This document shows, one piece after another, positions 45,374 through 54,619 of a stretch of 64,000 bases of DNA. The notes beneath the pieces are model-generated. The model saw only the letters and a list, made by a program, of their open reading frames with translations, was not told the DNA's origin and did no database searches. Both the position numbers and the translations under genes were made by a program. Where the stretch lies: assembly GCA_910584165.1 (NCBI GenBank), contig CAJTZU010000006.1, positions 1 to 64,000 of the forward strand. Direction: 5' to 3'. This DNA is from an uncultured Bacilli bacterium. GTDB lineage: Bacteria; Bacillota_I; Bacilli_A; RF39; UBA660. Numbering within the stretch: position 1 is the stretch's first letter; each line of letters begins with the position of its first letter.

Positions 45374-45913
45374 ATGGGAAATGAAAAAATAGACTTTTAT
45401 TTTGAAGAGACAGGAGAATACGCACCAAGAGAAGGATATCCAGTAGTACAAAGAAACAATATCGCTGCTATTGTAAAATTTCAAAATCAATATTTACTAT
45501 TATTTTGGAATGAAGTAGCCTATGATGGTTCTCTTATTACTGGTGGAATAGATGAGGGAGAAGATAAAGAAGAAGCTGCTCGAAGGGAAGTAATGGAAGA
45601 GTCTGGTTATTATGATATTAAATCTATTACAAAAGTAGAAGCCGTTAATGTATCTAGATTTTTTGTCGAGCATAAAGGTCAAAATAGAGAAGCTTTTTAC
45701 TTTCCTTATTTAGTAGAACTTAATTCTTTAAGTCAAAATGAAATTGATGAATATGAAAAAAAGGAACATTCTTGTAAATGGATAGATAGAGAAGATTTAG
45801 ATAGTATCGTTCTATTTGAAAATCATAGAAGAATGCTAAATAAGGCACTAGAGGTAACAGACTCTAAAGATAACAAGCAAAAAGTAAAGAATCTGTCATC
45901 TATTAAATCATAA
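45374..45913 (+). CDS. NUDIX hydrolase
   Basis: 179 aa with an intact Nudix box GGIDEGEDKEEAARREVMEESGY (GX5EX7REUXEEXGU), residues about 55-77. The N-terminal strand NNIAAIVKFQNQYLLLFWNEVAYDGS and the C-terminal CKWIDREDLDSIVLFENHRRM are standard. It hydrolyses a nucleoside diphosphate linked to another moiety; substrate unknown. AGGAGG precedes the ATG, 11 bp from the pyruvate-kinase-like gene, which suggests they handle related phosphorylated compounds. Confidence 0.9.
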   Translation: MGNEKIDFYFEETGEYAPREGYPVVQRNNIAAIVKFQNQYLLLFWNEVAYDGSLITGGIDEGEDKEEAARREVMEESGYYDIKSITKVEAVNVSRFFVEHKGQNREAFYFPYLVELNSLSQNEIDEYEKKEHSCKWIDREDLDSIVLFENHRRMLNKALEVTDSKDNKQKVKNLSSIKS

Positions 45914-45914
45914 A

Positions 45915-45941
45915 AAAACTTTAGTATAACTAAAGTTTTAT
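45915..45941. terminator. Bidirectional terminator
   Basis: AAAACTTTAG/ACTAAAGTTTT between the convergent NUDIX and transglutaminase genes. Confidence 0.8.
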
Positions 45942-48772
45942 TTTTGTTCTAAATTCATTTTCTTTTTCAATATCTTTTTCACTTTATTAGGATTTGCCTT
46001 TAAAAATCGAGCATTCTGAACTAATTCCAAAGCAGATTCTAATTCTCCTTGTTGATTATATTCACTTGCTAAAAGCTCTTCTTTCATCTTCTCTAATTCT
46101 TGTTTAGTAAAACAACTAAATTCTCTCGCAATAGTATCAGCAAGTTGTATTGGTGTCCTACTAACAGGAATATTTATTCCACCATATAAAGCAGTTCTTA
46201 AAGTAGCATAAGATTGCTCAATATCCTCAGTAGTTAATTCCTTAGCAACTTTTCTAACATTAAAATAAACTCTTACTTTTTTTCCAAATAATTTATTTGC
46301 TTCATAACTAATATAAGCAGCAAGTAAAAACCATGGAACATTATTTTTTATTCCCCACACAAACAGTTTAGTAAGAAAATCCTGCTCTTCTTCATTTTTT
46401 ATTTCTAAACTAGATGGAGTGGCATCTATTAAAGTACCATCTTTTTTTAAAGCCCATGCATGTGCTTCATCTTTACGAATATAGTTATCATCAGAATTTA
46501 AAAATCCTACTGTATATATTAGTTCTTCATCTGTACCAACTACTAAAGTAGCGGCCAAATTGCAAATAATGGAATCCATAGAAGAAATTTTTTCAAAATA
46601 TTTTTCCTCATCAAATTTTTTGATAGTTCTAGATAAATGAGCATCTTGAATTGGAGTCAATGAATATTCTTTTGAATGAATCGCCGAAAAAATTTCAAAA
46701 TCACTGGCATCTTCTGCTAATCCCAAACCACGAATAATAGCCTTCCTAATCGTCCTCGAATCAACACTAGTATAATTTCCTTTCTTTGGAATATCTTCAA
46801 TAAAAGAATTTATTCCTGGACCAATTCCATAAACATAAACTAATCTTGGTTGCTTCATTGACTGTAATAGTTGAACTTCAGAGTCTGCTATTACATTTCC
46901 CGTAGAAGACATCCTATATTCATCTACAATAAACTTATTCTCAGGATTCCAAAAATCCTCAATATAAACTTGTGTTAAAACATAATCAACAATATAATCT
47001 CCACTATCTAATGGATAAAATGTTTTAGGAAAATGAAACTGTCCCTCTTTTATCCACTCTTTCAATTCAGAAGAGTCAAAATTTATACTAACCTCAAATT
47101 CACTTTGCACATTGGAAAAGTCTTCTTTAGTAATATCTTGTGACTGTAATGAATACATCATTTCTCCATTCTGATAAGTAGCACTATCTGCATATTGTGT
47201 TGCATAATAAGTTGGCAAAGTAATATCCGTAATTGGTTTAACAGTAGCCATAACATTATTACTTTTAACAGGATTTTCTTTCACATCCCCTACCAATGGA
47301 CTTATTAAATTAGAAATATCTATTCTTTTTTCATTTACAAAATTAAAAAATTTTCCAATTAGATTTTTTTCAAATTCATATGATTTTATATATGGTTGAA
47401 TAATAGTTTCTGCTATATTTTCCACCATATTTTTCTCTTCCTTATGAAAAGTAAATTGACCAATAAAATCAATAGAAGCGCCAGTAATTAAAAAAGCGGC
47501 CATTAATAAAAACGAAATAATGGCATTTGAAATTATCTTAGCAGAATTCTTTCCTAATTTATCTCCTTTGGTATATAAACCTGGAATTCTTTTTACTTTT
47601 CCTGCCCTTTTTGCTTTAAAACTATGATAAATATAATCATAAAAACTAATACTGTTTTTAGAGTCTCTTCCTTTTATTTTTATTTTTTGACACAAATATA
47701 AATGTAATGCAGTAATTGCCAGAACCTCTTGATTCTCATCTTTCAACTCTATTTGCTTTTTTAACATTTTATAATCTGTAATCTCTAAAAAATCATACAA
47801 GGTCATTACTTGATTTCCAATAATTTTTCCTTGTTGATTAACAGATACTACTTTAATATATTCATCTTTAATAGTAACAGTACGAGATACTTTTCCATGC
47901 ACTCTATCTTTATAGGTACTGTCACTATTGATTAATAACGAAAGTCTATTATTCACAATCATCTTTAATCTTAATAAATCACCATTTTGTAAAAAATCTA
48001 AAATGGCCTTTTTAATAGAAATATCTTCTATAATATCACCTAAATCAGAAACAATCTTTTTACTTATTTTAACAATTTCTAATTGTTTGATTAGTAAGCG
48101 TAATTGTTGCTGATTTAATTTTAAAAAAGAAGAGGAAAAAGTATCATCCATATCATAAATATCATTAATCTCTCTATCTTCTTTCCTATTGGCTTTTGTT
48201 TCTATTTGATAAGTACTACAATCTAATATTGTCTTCATAGTAGTATGAGGATACTTCTCTAAATCAAATTCTGGAAATAAGGTTATAATATCAATTTCTC
48301 TAAGCAATATTTCTTTTAAATTATGTAATTCACAAAACATTAAAATTCTTTTTAAATGGTCAATATATTCATCAATTTTAATATTACTATTTTCATATAA
48401 GATAGATAATGTAGGGTTTTTAGAATGCTCATATTTTTCTATACATGCAGAAAAAGAACCTACTTCCCCTAAACTGAAATCAGAATATAAAGTAAAATCA
48501 TGTTTTGTTCTAACAATATCTACATTAATTCCTAATATTTTTCGAATTCTATTTTGCGCTCTTCTTACCCTTTCAATTGGCGCAGAAAAAGACTTTATCT
48601 TTTCATATATTCTAACACCACCATATAAAATACGAGAAAATAAAAAAATATGATTTCTAAAAAAACTATGCTTCAAAGACTTTACATTTTCCCTTGTAGC
48701 AATGTTATCATAAATATCGCCTTGTTCTAAAATAGTTTTCAAACACTTTCTTGCAATTTCAACATCGTTCAT
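45938..48772 (-). CDS. Large membrane protein with transglutaminase-like domain
   Basis: 944 aa. Residues 1-410 are a helical cytoplasmic region with no family I recognise. A membrane helix lies near 413-435 (IISNAIISFLLMAAFLITGASI). The outer part (about 440-820) ends in a transglutaminase-like core: SIICNLAATLVVG (Cys), KDEAHAWALKKDGTLIDATPS (His, Asp). A second membrane helix (about 825-850) and a basic cytoplasmic tail follow. MoxR-TGase operons are known in many bacteria; here the DUF58 protein between them is missing. Starts 11 bp after moxR. Confidence 0.75.
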   Translation of the reverse strand: MNDVEIARKCLKTILEQGDIYDNIATRENVKSLKHSFFRNHIFLFSRILYGGVRIYEKIKSFSAPIERVRRAQNRIRKILGINVDIVRTKHDFTLYSDFSLGEVGSFSACIEKYEHSKNPTLSILYENSNIKIDEYIDHLKRILMFCELHNLKEILLREIDIITLFPEFDLEKYPHTTMKTILDCSTYQIETKANRKEDREINDIYDMDDTFSSSFLKLNQQQLRLLIKQLEIVKISKKIVSDLGDIIEDISIKKAILDFLQNGDLLRLKMIVNNRLSLLINSDSTYKDRVHGKVSRTVTIKDEYIKVVSVNQQGKIIGNQVMTLYDFLEITDYKMLKKQIELKDENQEVLAITALHLYLCQKIKIKGRDSKNSISFYDYIYHSFKAKRAGKVKRIPGLYTKGDKLGKNSAKIISNAIISFLLMAAFLITGASIDFIGQFTFHKEEKNMVENIAETIIQPYIKSYEFEKNLIGKFFNFVNEKRIDISNLISPLVGDVKENPVKSNNVMATVKPITDITLPTYYATQYADSATYQNGEMMYSLQSQDITKEDFSNVQSEFEVSINFDSSELKEWIKEGQFHFPKTFYPLDSGDYIVDYVLTQVYIEDFWNPENKFIVDEYRMSSTGNVIADSEVQLLQSMKQPRLVYVYGIGPGINSFIEDIPKKGNYTSVDSRTIRKAIIRGLGLAEDASDFEIFSAIHSKEYSLTPIQDAHLSRTIKKFDEEKYFEKISSMDSIICNLAATLVVGTDEELIYTVGFLNSDDNYIRKDEAHAWALKKDGTLIDATPSSLEIKNEEEQDFLTKLFVWGIKNNVPWFLLAAYISYEANKLFGKKVRVYFNVRKVAKELTTEDIEQSYATLRTALYGGINIPVSRTPIQLADTIAREFSCFTKQELEKMKEELLASEYNQQGELESALELVQNARFLKANPNKVKKILKKKMNLEQK

Positions 48773-48783
48773 AAAATCAACCC

Positions 48784-49707
48784 TTAAAAATGTCTGCGCC
48801 TAATAGAATAAATTTTATCTTTAGTATTATCAAAAACATCTTGCACTGATTTGTCACCAATTCTAGCAACATTTTGATTAATTCTATGCATATATACATA
48901 ATCTAAATAATCTAAAATATCAGTAGGCATAATTGTTTCTCTACCTTGTGTTAATGCATATAATTTTACTAATCTTAAAGCAAATTTATGAGCTCTAATA
49001 TTGGAGCCACCAAATAAAGGTTGGTCATCTAATTTCATACTATCAATTAGATTAAATACTTTCATCATGATATCCTGATCTTTTGGTCCTAAATGAAACC
49101 CATCAATAATTCTTTTTAAAATTGGTAAATTGTCAGTATTAATATCCCACTTTTTTTCAGGTGTAAAATCATCAAATAAAATAGTTCTTTTCTCAGCATC
49201 ATTTAAATTTTCAAAAAAGATGTTGACATCAAATCTATCATAGGTTGCTTGAGAAACATTAAAAATACCTGTAATATCAGCGCTATTTTGTGTTGCTATC
49301 ACATAAAACTCTCCAAAAGGATACCTTACTCCACCAATAGTCATCTGTTTCTCCGCAAATAATTCAATAAAAACGTCCTGTACTTTTCCACTTGTTCTAT
49401 TAAATTCATCTATCCATAATAATTGCATATCTAATCTTTTTTGTAAACGCTCTTGTACATCGCTTGGAATCATATCTGATGTAACAGATATTCTTTCACT
49501 CAAAAAGGCACTAGCTAAAAATTCAGCTAACGTTGTCTTTCCCATTCCTGTATTTCCGGTAAATAAAAGCTTACTACTAGTATCACATAATAAAGAAGTA
49601 GCTACCACTTTTTTTACCTGCTCTTGACCCACTAATACAGTATCTAATGAAAATAACGTAGAATTATATACTCTACCTACTCCTTCTAAAACTTTTCGAG
49701 ATATCAT
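48784..49707 (-). CDS. MoxR-type AAA ATPase
   Basis: About 307 aa: TVLVGQEQVKKVVATSLL, Walker A TGNTGMGKTT (about residues 51-60), Walker B LLWIDEFNR, sensor 1 FYVIATQN, arginine finger and the C-terminal lid with ALRLVKLYALTQGR. MoxR ATPases act as chaperones in assembly of metalloenzymes or envelope complexes, usually with DUF58/VWA or transglutaminase partners; the partner here is the 944-aa protein. Start at 49707 (AAAGGGGGA upstream) rather than 49761. Confidence 0.87.
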   Translation of the reverse strand: MISRKVLEGVGRVYNSTLFSLDTVLVGQEQVKKVVATSLLCDTSSKLLFTGNTGMGKTTLAEFLASAFLSERISVTSDMIPSDVQERLQKRLDMQLLWIDEFNRTSGKVQDVFIELFAEKQMTIGGVRYPFGEFYVIATQNSADITGIFNVSQATYDRFDVNIFFENLNDAEKRTILFDDFTPEKKWDINTDNLPILKRIIDGFHLGPKDQDIMMKVFNLIDSMKLDDQPLFGGSNIRAHKFALRLVKLYALTQGRETIMPTDILDYLDYVYMHRINQNVARIGDKSVQDVFDNTKDKIYSIRRRHF

Positions 49708-49794
49708 GTTTATCCCCCTTTTGCGGAATTTTATAGTATCATTTTGAATGATTTTTGTCAATATATGTTATAATATTTTAAGATGGAGGATAAT

Positions 49795-50490
49795 ATGAAT
49801 TCATGGGATAGAGAATTAGAAAAACTAGAAAAGTTATCACCTAATAGTGAAAAGACAAAATTAATTGAAGAAATGTTTCATAGTTCTATTTGGAATCATT
49901 TAAATAGTGAGCAAAAAATAAAATTAATGGAATTACTAGAAATTGATTTATCCTACCAAGATAATAGAGAACCAAACAAACTACAAGTATGGCTAAAGCT
50001 TCCTTCTAGAGCAAGTGCTGCTTTTCCTGCAAGCAATGCTATTAGAATTTCTAAACATCATTTAGAAAATATAGGAATAGGAAGTAACGTTCTTTTCTAC
50101 TGTGCAGTTGTTCATGAGCATGAACACTTTAATCAATATTACGACTCTATTAGTGATAAAAAAGATTCTCTTACAGAAGAAATGAGAGACAATTTAAAAT
50201 CTTTGATTCCTTATGGTAATAAAATGGCTACCCAATATATTGAATACCGTTTTCAACCAACAGAATACTATGCACATAAAAATTCAGAAGTTCGTACAAG
50301 AAAAGTGTTTGAAAGACTAACACAAGATTTAGGTCCAGATGAAGGATTTGAAAAGTGGAAAAGAGAAGAATGTATTCCTACCGATTTTTTAGTACAACTC
50401 TATAATGAAGAAAATGGAACTAGCTTTTCCTTTGAAGAATTATATAATAAAATCCTAGAAAAAATAAAAGGCAAAAAATTTCAAAAATAG
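49795..50490 (+). CDS. Putative zincin-like protein (HEHEH motif)
   Basis: 231 aa. VLFYCAVVHEHEHFNQYYDSI contains HEHEH, which fits HExxH with an extra His. Later Glu/His candidates occur in YIEYRFQPTEYYAHKNSEVRTRKVFERL. No signal peptide or membrane segment. ATGGAGG precedes the ATG at 49795. It diverges from moxR, so it may belong to the same module. Family not recognised; a protease function is inference. Confidence 0.6.
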   Translation: MNSWDRELEKLEKLSPNSEKTKLIEEMFHSSIWNHLNSEQKIKLMELLEIDLSYQDNREPNKLQVWLKLPSRASAAFPASNAIRISKHHLENIGIGSNVLFYCAVVHEHEHFNQYYDSISDKKDSLTEEMRDNLKSLIPYGNKMATQYIEYRFQPTEYYAHKNSEVRTRKVFERLTQDLGPDEGFEKWKREECIPTDFLVQLYNEENGTSFSFEELYNKILEKIKGKKFQK

Positions 50491-50516
50491 ATGAATACCA
50501 ACATCTATTTTTTTAT
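50485..50516 (+). terminator. Intrinsic terminator
   Basis: AAATAGATG/CATCTATTT followed by a T-run, at the end of the zincin-like gene. Confidence 0.8.
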
Positions 50517-50544
50517 TTTCATAAAATACAATGGAGGTGATAAA

Positions 50545-51357
50545 ATGAGAAAGGGAATCGATGTTTCTTCTTATCAAGGAAAAATTGATTGGACACGTGT
50601 AAAACCATATATTGATTTTGCTATTATACGTTGTGGATTTGGTGGAGATTTACGTAGCCAGGATGATGTTTATTTTGAATATAATGCAGAAATGTGCAAG
50701 AGATTACATATACCGTTCGGTGTTTACTTATTCAGTTATGCTACTACGTTAGATGAAATGCGAAGTGAAGTAAATCATACATTACGATTAATTAAAAATA
50801 AAAAACTAGAATATCCAGTATTTTTAGATGTAGAAAGTAAAAGACAAATGATCTTGCCAAAAAAAGACTTAGTAGAACTTGTTAAATACTACTGTGAAGA
50901 ATTACAAAAGGAAGGCTACTATGTTGGTATTTACTCTAGCCTAAATCGTTTTAATAGTAACTTAGATTCAAGAGAATTAGATCCATTCGACAAATGGGTG
51001 GCAGAATGGAATGAAGAATTTACTTACAAAGGAAAAGCTGGAATGTGGCAACACACCGCTTATGAAGAATTAGCAGGTATTCGTACTAGAGTAGATGGAG
51101 ATATTGCTTTTTTAGATTATCCTAAAATCATAAGGGAAGCGAATTTAAATCATTTACAGGAGAACTTAAAATTTAAAAAAGGAGATAAATTATACTTAAC
51201 TGGAGATATCTATGAAGAAAGTAATGCTCACAAAGCAATTGAAAGAGTATGTGATGAAAAAGTTGTTATTGAAAGAGTAGAAATAGATAAACCAGCACCT
51301 TATAAAATTGAAAAAGGCTTTGTAAAAGAAGAAAATTTATATCAAAAATGCGAATAA
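50545..51357 (+). CDS. GH25 lysozyme (muramidase)
   Basis: 270 aa. GH25 signature: GIDVSSYQGKIDW (first catalytic Asp), FAIIRCGFGG, FGVYLFSYATTLDEMRSEVNHTL and PVFLDVESK (Asp/Glu pair), then MWQHTAYEELAGIRTRVDGDIAFLDY. It cleaves the muramyl backbone of peptidoglycan. The C-terminal 70 residues (KFKKGDKLYLTGDIYEESNAHKAIERVCDEKVVIERVE) look like an SH3-type wall-binding module. No signal peptide: exported by other means, mother-cell/spore-acting or intracellular. Start by GGAGGTGAT. Confidence 0.9.
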   Translation: MRKGIDVSSYQGKIDWTRVKPYIDFAIIRCGFGGDLRSQDDVYFEYNAEMCKRLHIPFGVYLFSYATTLDEMRSEVNHTLRLIKNKKLEYPVFLDVESKRQMILPKKDLVELVKYYCEELQKEGYYVGIYSSLNRFNSNLDSRELDPFDKWVAEWNEEFTYKGKAGMWQHTAYEELAGIRTRVDGDIAFLDYPKIIREANLNHLQENLKFKKGDKLYLTGDIYEESNAHKAIERVCDEKVVIERVEIDKPAPYKIEKGFVKEENLYQKCE

Positions 51358-51390
51358 AAATTATACACACTCTTGTGTATAATTTTTTTA
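51356..51390 (+). terminator. Intrinsic terminator
   Basis: AAAATTATACAC/GTGTATAATTTT followed by T residues. Similar in sequence to the terminator at 52368. Confidence 0.85.
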
Positions 51391-51415
51391 TGGTATAATA
51401 TCTATGAGGTGGAAT

Positions 51416-52363
51416 ATGAAAGTTTTATTATTTACACATCAACAAGATATTGATGGAATTGGTTGTGTCGTTTTAGCGCAACAATCCTTTTCAGATTTAG
51501 AAATAGTACCATGCAAAACATTTGAAATTACTAGTAAAGTAAAAGAATATATAGAAAATGGTAGAATCCAAGAATTTGATAGTATATTCGTAACGGATTT
51601 ATGTATTAAAGAACCTCTACTATATGATATTTCTAAAAACCCGATATTAGCTAAGAAACTAAAAGTTATTGACCACCATAAATCAGAAATTGATGAAGGA
51701 AATGATTCTTATGACTTTGTATCTATTACAGTAGAAAAAAATGGTAGAAAAGAGTCAGGTACTAGTTTATTTTATCAATATCTACTAGAAAATCATTTCT
51801 TAAAAGCTACTCATTATTTGGATACTTTCGTAGAATGGACTAGACAATATGATGTATGGGATTGGCAAAAAGAAAAAAATGAAAAAGCCAGATACTTACA
51901 TATTTTATTTGAAGAATTAGGATACGAAAAATATTTAGAAATTGCGAATAGTTTTATTCAAAAAAAAGAAGTCATTTTTGAAGAAGAAAGTATGAATGTC
52001 ATTCATCATTTTGAAGAAAAACTACACCAAGAAATTCAATCAATTCTTTCACAAATGAAATTAGTAGAGGTCACTATCCAAAAAGTAACCTATAAAATTG
52101 GCTATGTAACTTGCGAATATAAGTATCGCAATGATATCAATGAAGTCGTAAAGAATCATAATAGTAACAATATCGATACAGTCGGAATGATTATGACAGA
52201 TATGGATACTGTATCTTATCGTAATGTAAAAGATATTGATGCAAGTATTATTGCTTCTTACTTCGGTGGCAAAGGACACAAAAATGCGGCTAGTAATCCT
52301 CAAAATAATTCCTTGTTTATAGACACTATGAAAAAAAATCATATCACACTACCCAATACCTAA
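51416..52363 (+). CDS. DHH family phosphoesterase
   Basis: 315 aa: motif I LLFTHQQDIDGIGCVVLA, motif II VTDLCIKE, motif III KVIDHHKSEID (DHH), and C-terminal DHHA1 signature YFGGKGHKNAAS. These enzymes cleave nucleotides such as oligo-RNA ends or cyclic dinucleotide products (NrnA/GdpP relatives). No membrane or PAS domain, so closest to the NrnA type. GAGGTGG precedes the ATG. Confidence 0.87.
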   Translation: MKVLLFTHQQDIDGIGCVVLAQQSFSDLEIVPCKTFEITSKVKEYIENGRIQEFDSIFVTDLCIKEPLLYDISKNPILAKKLKVIDHHKSEIDEGNDSYDFVSITVEKNGRKESGTSLFYQYLLENHFLKATHYLDTFVEWTRQYDVWDWQKEKNEKARYLHILFEELGYEKYLEIANSFIQKKEVIFEEESMNVIHHFEEKLHQEIQSILSQMKLVEVTIQKVTYKIGYVTCEYKYRNDINEVVKNHNSNNIDTVGMIMTDMDTVSYRNVKDIDASIIASYFGGKGHKNAASNPQNNSLFIDTMKKNHITLPNT

Positions 52364-52367
52364 TTTT

Positions 52368-52399
52368 ACTTATACACAACCTTGTGTATAAGTTTTTTT
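52368..52399 (+). terminator. Intrinsic terminator
   Basis: ACTTATACAC/GTGTATAAGT followed by T7. Confidence 0.85.
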
Positions 52400-52553
52400 A
52401 TGAATTTAAGCACTGTCAATTTTACATTTTTATTGATTTATTTTTCTATTATATTACTTATAGTAGTTATAAATTAATAGTTTTACACTTATTCGACACA
52501 GTCACTTAAGAGTCACAACATTTTAGTATCCTAATATTAAAGAGGTGGAACTT

Positions 52554-52703
52554 ATGAGTACTATGGATACTATTTTTATCATTTTTTTAGTCGTTATTTT
52601 TATTCTAGGAATTATTATAAATGGATATTTCACATATTTATTCCCATCTAATAAAAAAAAGAAATTGACAAATGATAAAAAAATAGATAAAATGAAGTTG
52701 TAA
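52554..52703 (+). CDS. Small single-pass membrane protein (49 aa)
   Basis: Strong ribosome site AGAGGTGG and a 49-aa ORF: one membrane helix (IFIIFLVVIFILGIIING) followed by a Lys-rich tail (KKKKLTNDKKIDKMK). It ends 8 nt before the SAM riboswitch. No family known; possibly a small membrane regulator or part of the metK leader transcript. Confidence 0.5.
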   Translation: MSTMDTIFIIFLVVIFILGIIINGYFTYLFPSNKKKKLTNDKKIDKMKL

Positions 52704-52711
52704 ATAAAAAA

Positions 52712-52812
52712 ACCTTATGAAGAGAGACTGAGGGACAGGCCCTATGAAGTCCAGCAACCTATTAAGTTAGGTGCTAAATCCTGCGACGTTGTCGGAAGAT
52801 GAGGAATAGTCT
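52712..52812 (+). promoter_or_regulatory. SAM-I riboswitch (S-box)
   Basis: Classical S-box parts in order: CTTATGAAGAGAGACTGAGGGA, CCCTATGAAGTCCAGCAACC, GGTGCTAAATCCTGC and the closing GATGAGGAATAG. SAM binding would favour the terminator at 52815-52842 and switch off metK. Confidence 0.92.
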
Positions 52813-52814
52813 TT

Positions 52815-52842
52815 AAAAGTAGAGAGTATTCTCTACTTTTTT
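52815..52842 (+). terminator. Riboswitch expression-platform terminator
   Basis: AAAAGTAGAGAG/CTCTACTTTTTT with loop TATT, 26 nt before the metK ATG. Confidence 0.88.
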
Positions 52843-52868
52843 CTTGATAAGGAGTGAGGAGGTATTTT

Positions 52869-54011
52869 ATGAAAAAATTATTTACATCTGAATCTGTGAC
52901 TTCTGGTCACCCTGATAAGATATGTGATCAAATAAGCGATGCTATCTTAGATGCTTACTTAAGTCAAGATAAAAATGCAAAAGTTGCTTGTGAAGTTTGT
53001 GCTCACAAAAATGGAGTTCTTATCATGGGTGAAGTTACCAGTCAAAAATCAGTAGATATTGAATCCATTGCTAGAAACAAAATCGTAGAAATTGGTTATG
53101 ACAGTGACTCCTTAGAATTTAATGGAGAAACAATCCCAATTACTATTCATATGAATACACAATCGCCTGATATTGCCTTAGGAGTTGAAAAAGAAGACAT
53201 GGGTGCAGGAGATCAGGGAATGGTATTCGGTTATGCAACCAATGAAACAGATAATTATTTACCTATGCCAATTTACTATGCACATGCTTTAGCCAAACAG
53301 TTAGAGCTAGTCCGAAAAAAAGAAATTCTACCCTATCTTAGACCTGATGGTAAAACACAAGTGACAGTAGAATATGAAAACGGTATTACTAAAAGAATAG
53401 ACAGTATTGTAATTGCCGCACAGCATAATCCAGATATTTCTTTGGAGAAACTGAAAGAAGATATCAAAAAAGAAGTCATTTTTAAAATAATTCCCAAAAG
53501 GTTATTAGATAAAAAAAGTAATTACTATATCAATACTACAGGAAGATTTGTTTTAGGAGGACCAGCTAGTGATAGTGGCCTTACAGGAAGAAAAATTATA
53601 GTAGACACTTATGGTGGTTATGCTAGACATGGTGGTGGCGCTTTTTCAGGTAAAGATGCCTCTAAAGTCGATAGAAGTGGTGCTTACTATGCTAGATACG
53701 TAGCAAAAAATATAGTAGCTGCTGCTTTAGCAAAAGAAATAGAAATACAAGTTTCTTATGCCATTGGCTATTCTAAACCGGTATCCATTTCTATTAACAC
53801 AAATGGAACAAATTCCATAGAGGAAGAAAAAATACTCGCTATTATTAAGCAAGTATTTGATTTTTCTCCTAAACATATGATTAGAGAATTAAAATTGGAT
53901 ACTCCCATTTATCAAGAAACTACTTGTTATGGACATTTTGGGAAAAATTTGCCATGGGAAAAATTAGATAAAGTAGTTACAATAAAAGAAGTTCTTAAAA
54001 ATTTAAAATAG
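52869..54011 (+). CDS. metK: S-adenosylmethionine synthetase
   Basis: 380 aa, complete. Makes SAM from ATP and methionine. Motifs: FTSESVTSGHPDKICDQISDA, GEVTSQKSV, MGAGDQGMVFGYA, TVEYENG, GGPASDSGLTGRKIIVDTYGGYARHGGGAFSGKDASKVDRSGAYYARYVAKN with the P-loop-like GGGAFSGKD. Start at 52869 with GAGGAGG upstream. Under SAM riboswitch control. Its 3' end overlaps the convergent 53995 gene by 17 bp. Confidence 0.96.
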   Translation: MKKLFTSESVTSGHPDKICDQISDAILDAYLSQDKNAKVACEVCAHKNGVLIMGEVTSQKSVDIESIARNKIVEIGYDSDSLEFNGETIPITIHMNTQSPDIALGVEKEDMGAGDQGMVFGYATNETDNYLPMPIYYAHALAKQLELVRKKEILPYLRPDGKTQVTVEYENGITKRIDSIVIAAQHNPDISLEKLKEDIKKEVIFKIIPKRLLDKKSNYYINTTGRFVLGGPASDSGLTGRKIIVDTYGGYARHGGGAFSGKDASKVDRSGAYYARYVAKNIVAAALAKEIEIQVSYAIGYSKPVSISINTNGTNSIEEEKILAIIKQVFDFSPKHMIRELKLDTPIYQETTCYGHFGKNLPWEKLDKVVTIKEVLKNLK

Positions 54012-54525
54012 AATAAGGAACTATCACTTCTATAATACCAGAACTATAAGGTGCTACCTGATATTGTTCAAAAATAAATACTAATCCTCTATCATTATAA
54101 TAAAAATTACGATAATTTTGATAGTCTGGAACAGTACCCTCTTCAATCATATCAGAAACACTACCAGGATGTGACAATAATTTCTTTTTTACATAATTAG
54201 ATATTTTTGATAATTCTTCTTTACTAATAACATCCATAATTTCTATTCTTTTACCATTTTTATAGGTAAAGGTTTCAATCGTTGTATTTGGATGAGCTCC
54301 CCCTAAATAAACTGTTGTATAAAGAATATAAGTAACATATTCTTTATATTCCTTTTTATCATAGGTAATTTCTAAACTATATTCTTGCTCATTTGGGATT
54401 CCAAGTTCAATCTCGCTATAGAAATTATTTAATCTATTATCAATATTCATTTTTATTTCATTATCTATTTGAATATCTCCAGTCATAGGATATTCATATT
54501 TCACATAAAATGATTGTAGATTCAT
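53995..54525 (-). CDS. DUF3298-like protein
   Basis: 176 aa. The C-terminal signature GGAHPNTTIETFTYKNGKRIEIMDVI ... YNDRGLVFIFEQYQVAPYSSGIIEVIVPYSIL is that of DUF3298, the RsiV-type sensor domain that binds lysozyme in Bacillus. There is no signal peptide or membrane helix, so it is a lone domain: it could act inside the cell or be exported unusually. GGTGAT precedes the ATG. Confidence 0.8.
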   Translation of the reverse strand: MNLQSFYVKYEYPMTGDIQIDNEIKMNIDNRLNNFYSEIELGIPNEQEYSLEITYDKKEYKEYVTYILYTTVYLGGAHPNTTIETFTYKNGKRIEIMDVISKEELSKISNYVKKKLLSHPGSVSDMIEEGTVPDYQNYRNFYYNDRGLVFIFEQYQVAPYSSGIIEVIVPYSILNF

Positions 54526-54619
54526 AAAATCACCATTTTTAGTATATGAAAAAAAGAGATTTTTATTTATTGCATTTCTACCTATTTATCGATATAATGA
54601 AACAGTAAGGAGATGAATT

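Noticed and set aside
51356..52399. Related terminators at 51356 and 52368 as a dispersed repeat family
   Set aside because: They share only the TATACAC/GTGTATA stem; two copies after adjacent genes are not enough to call a repeat.
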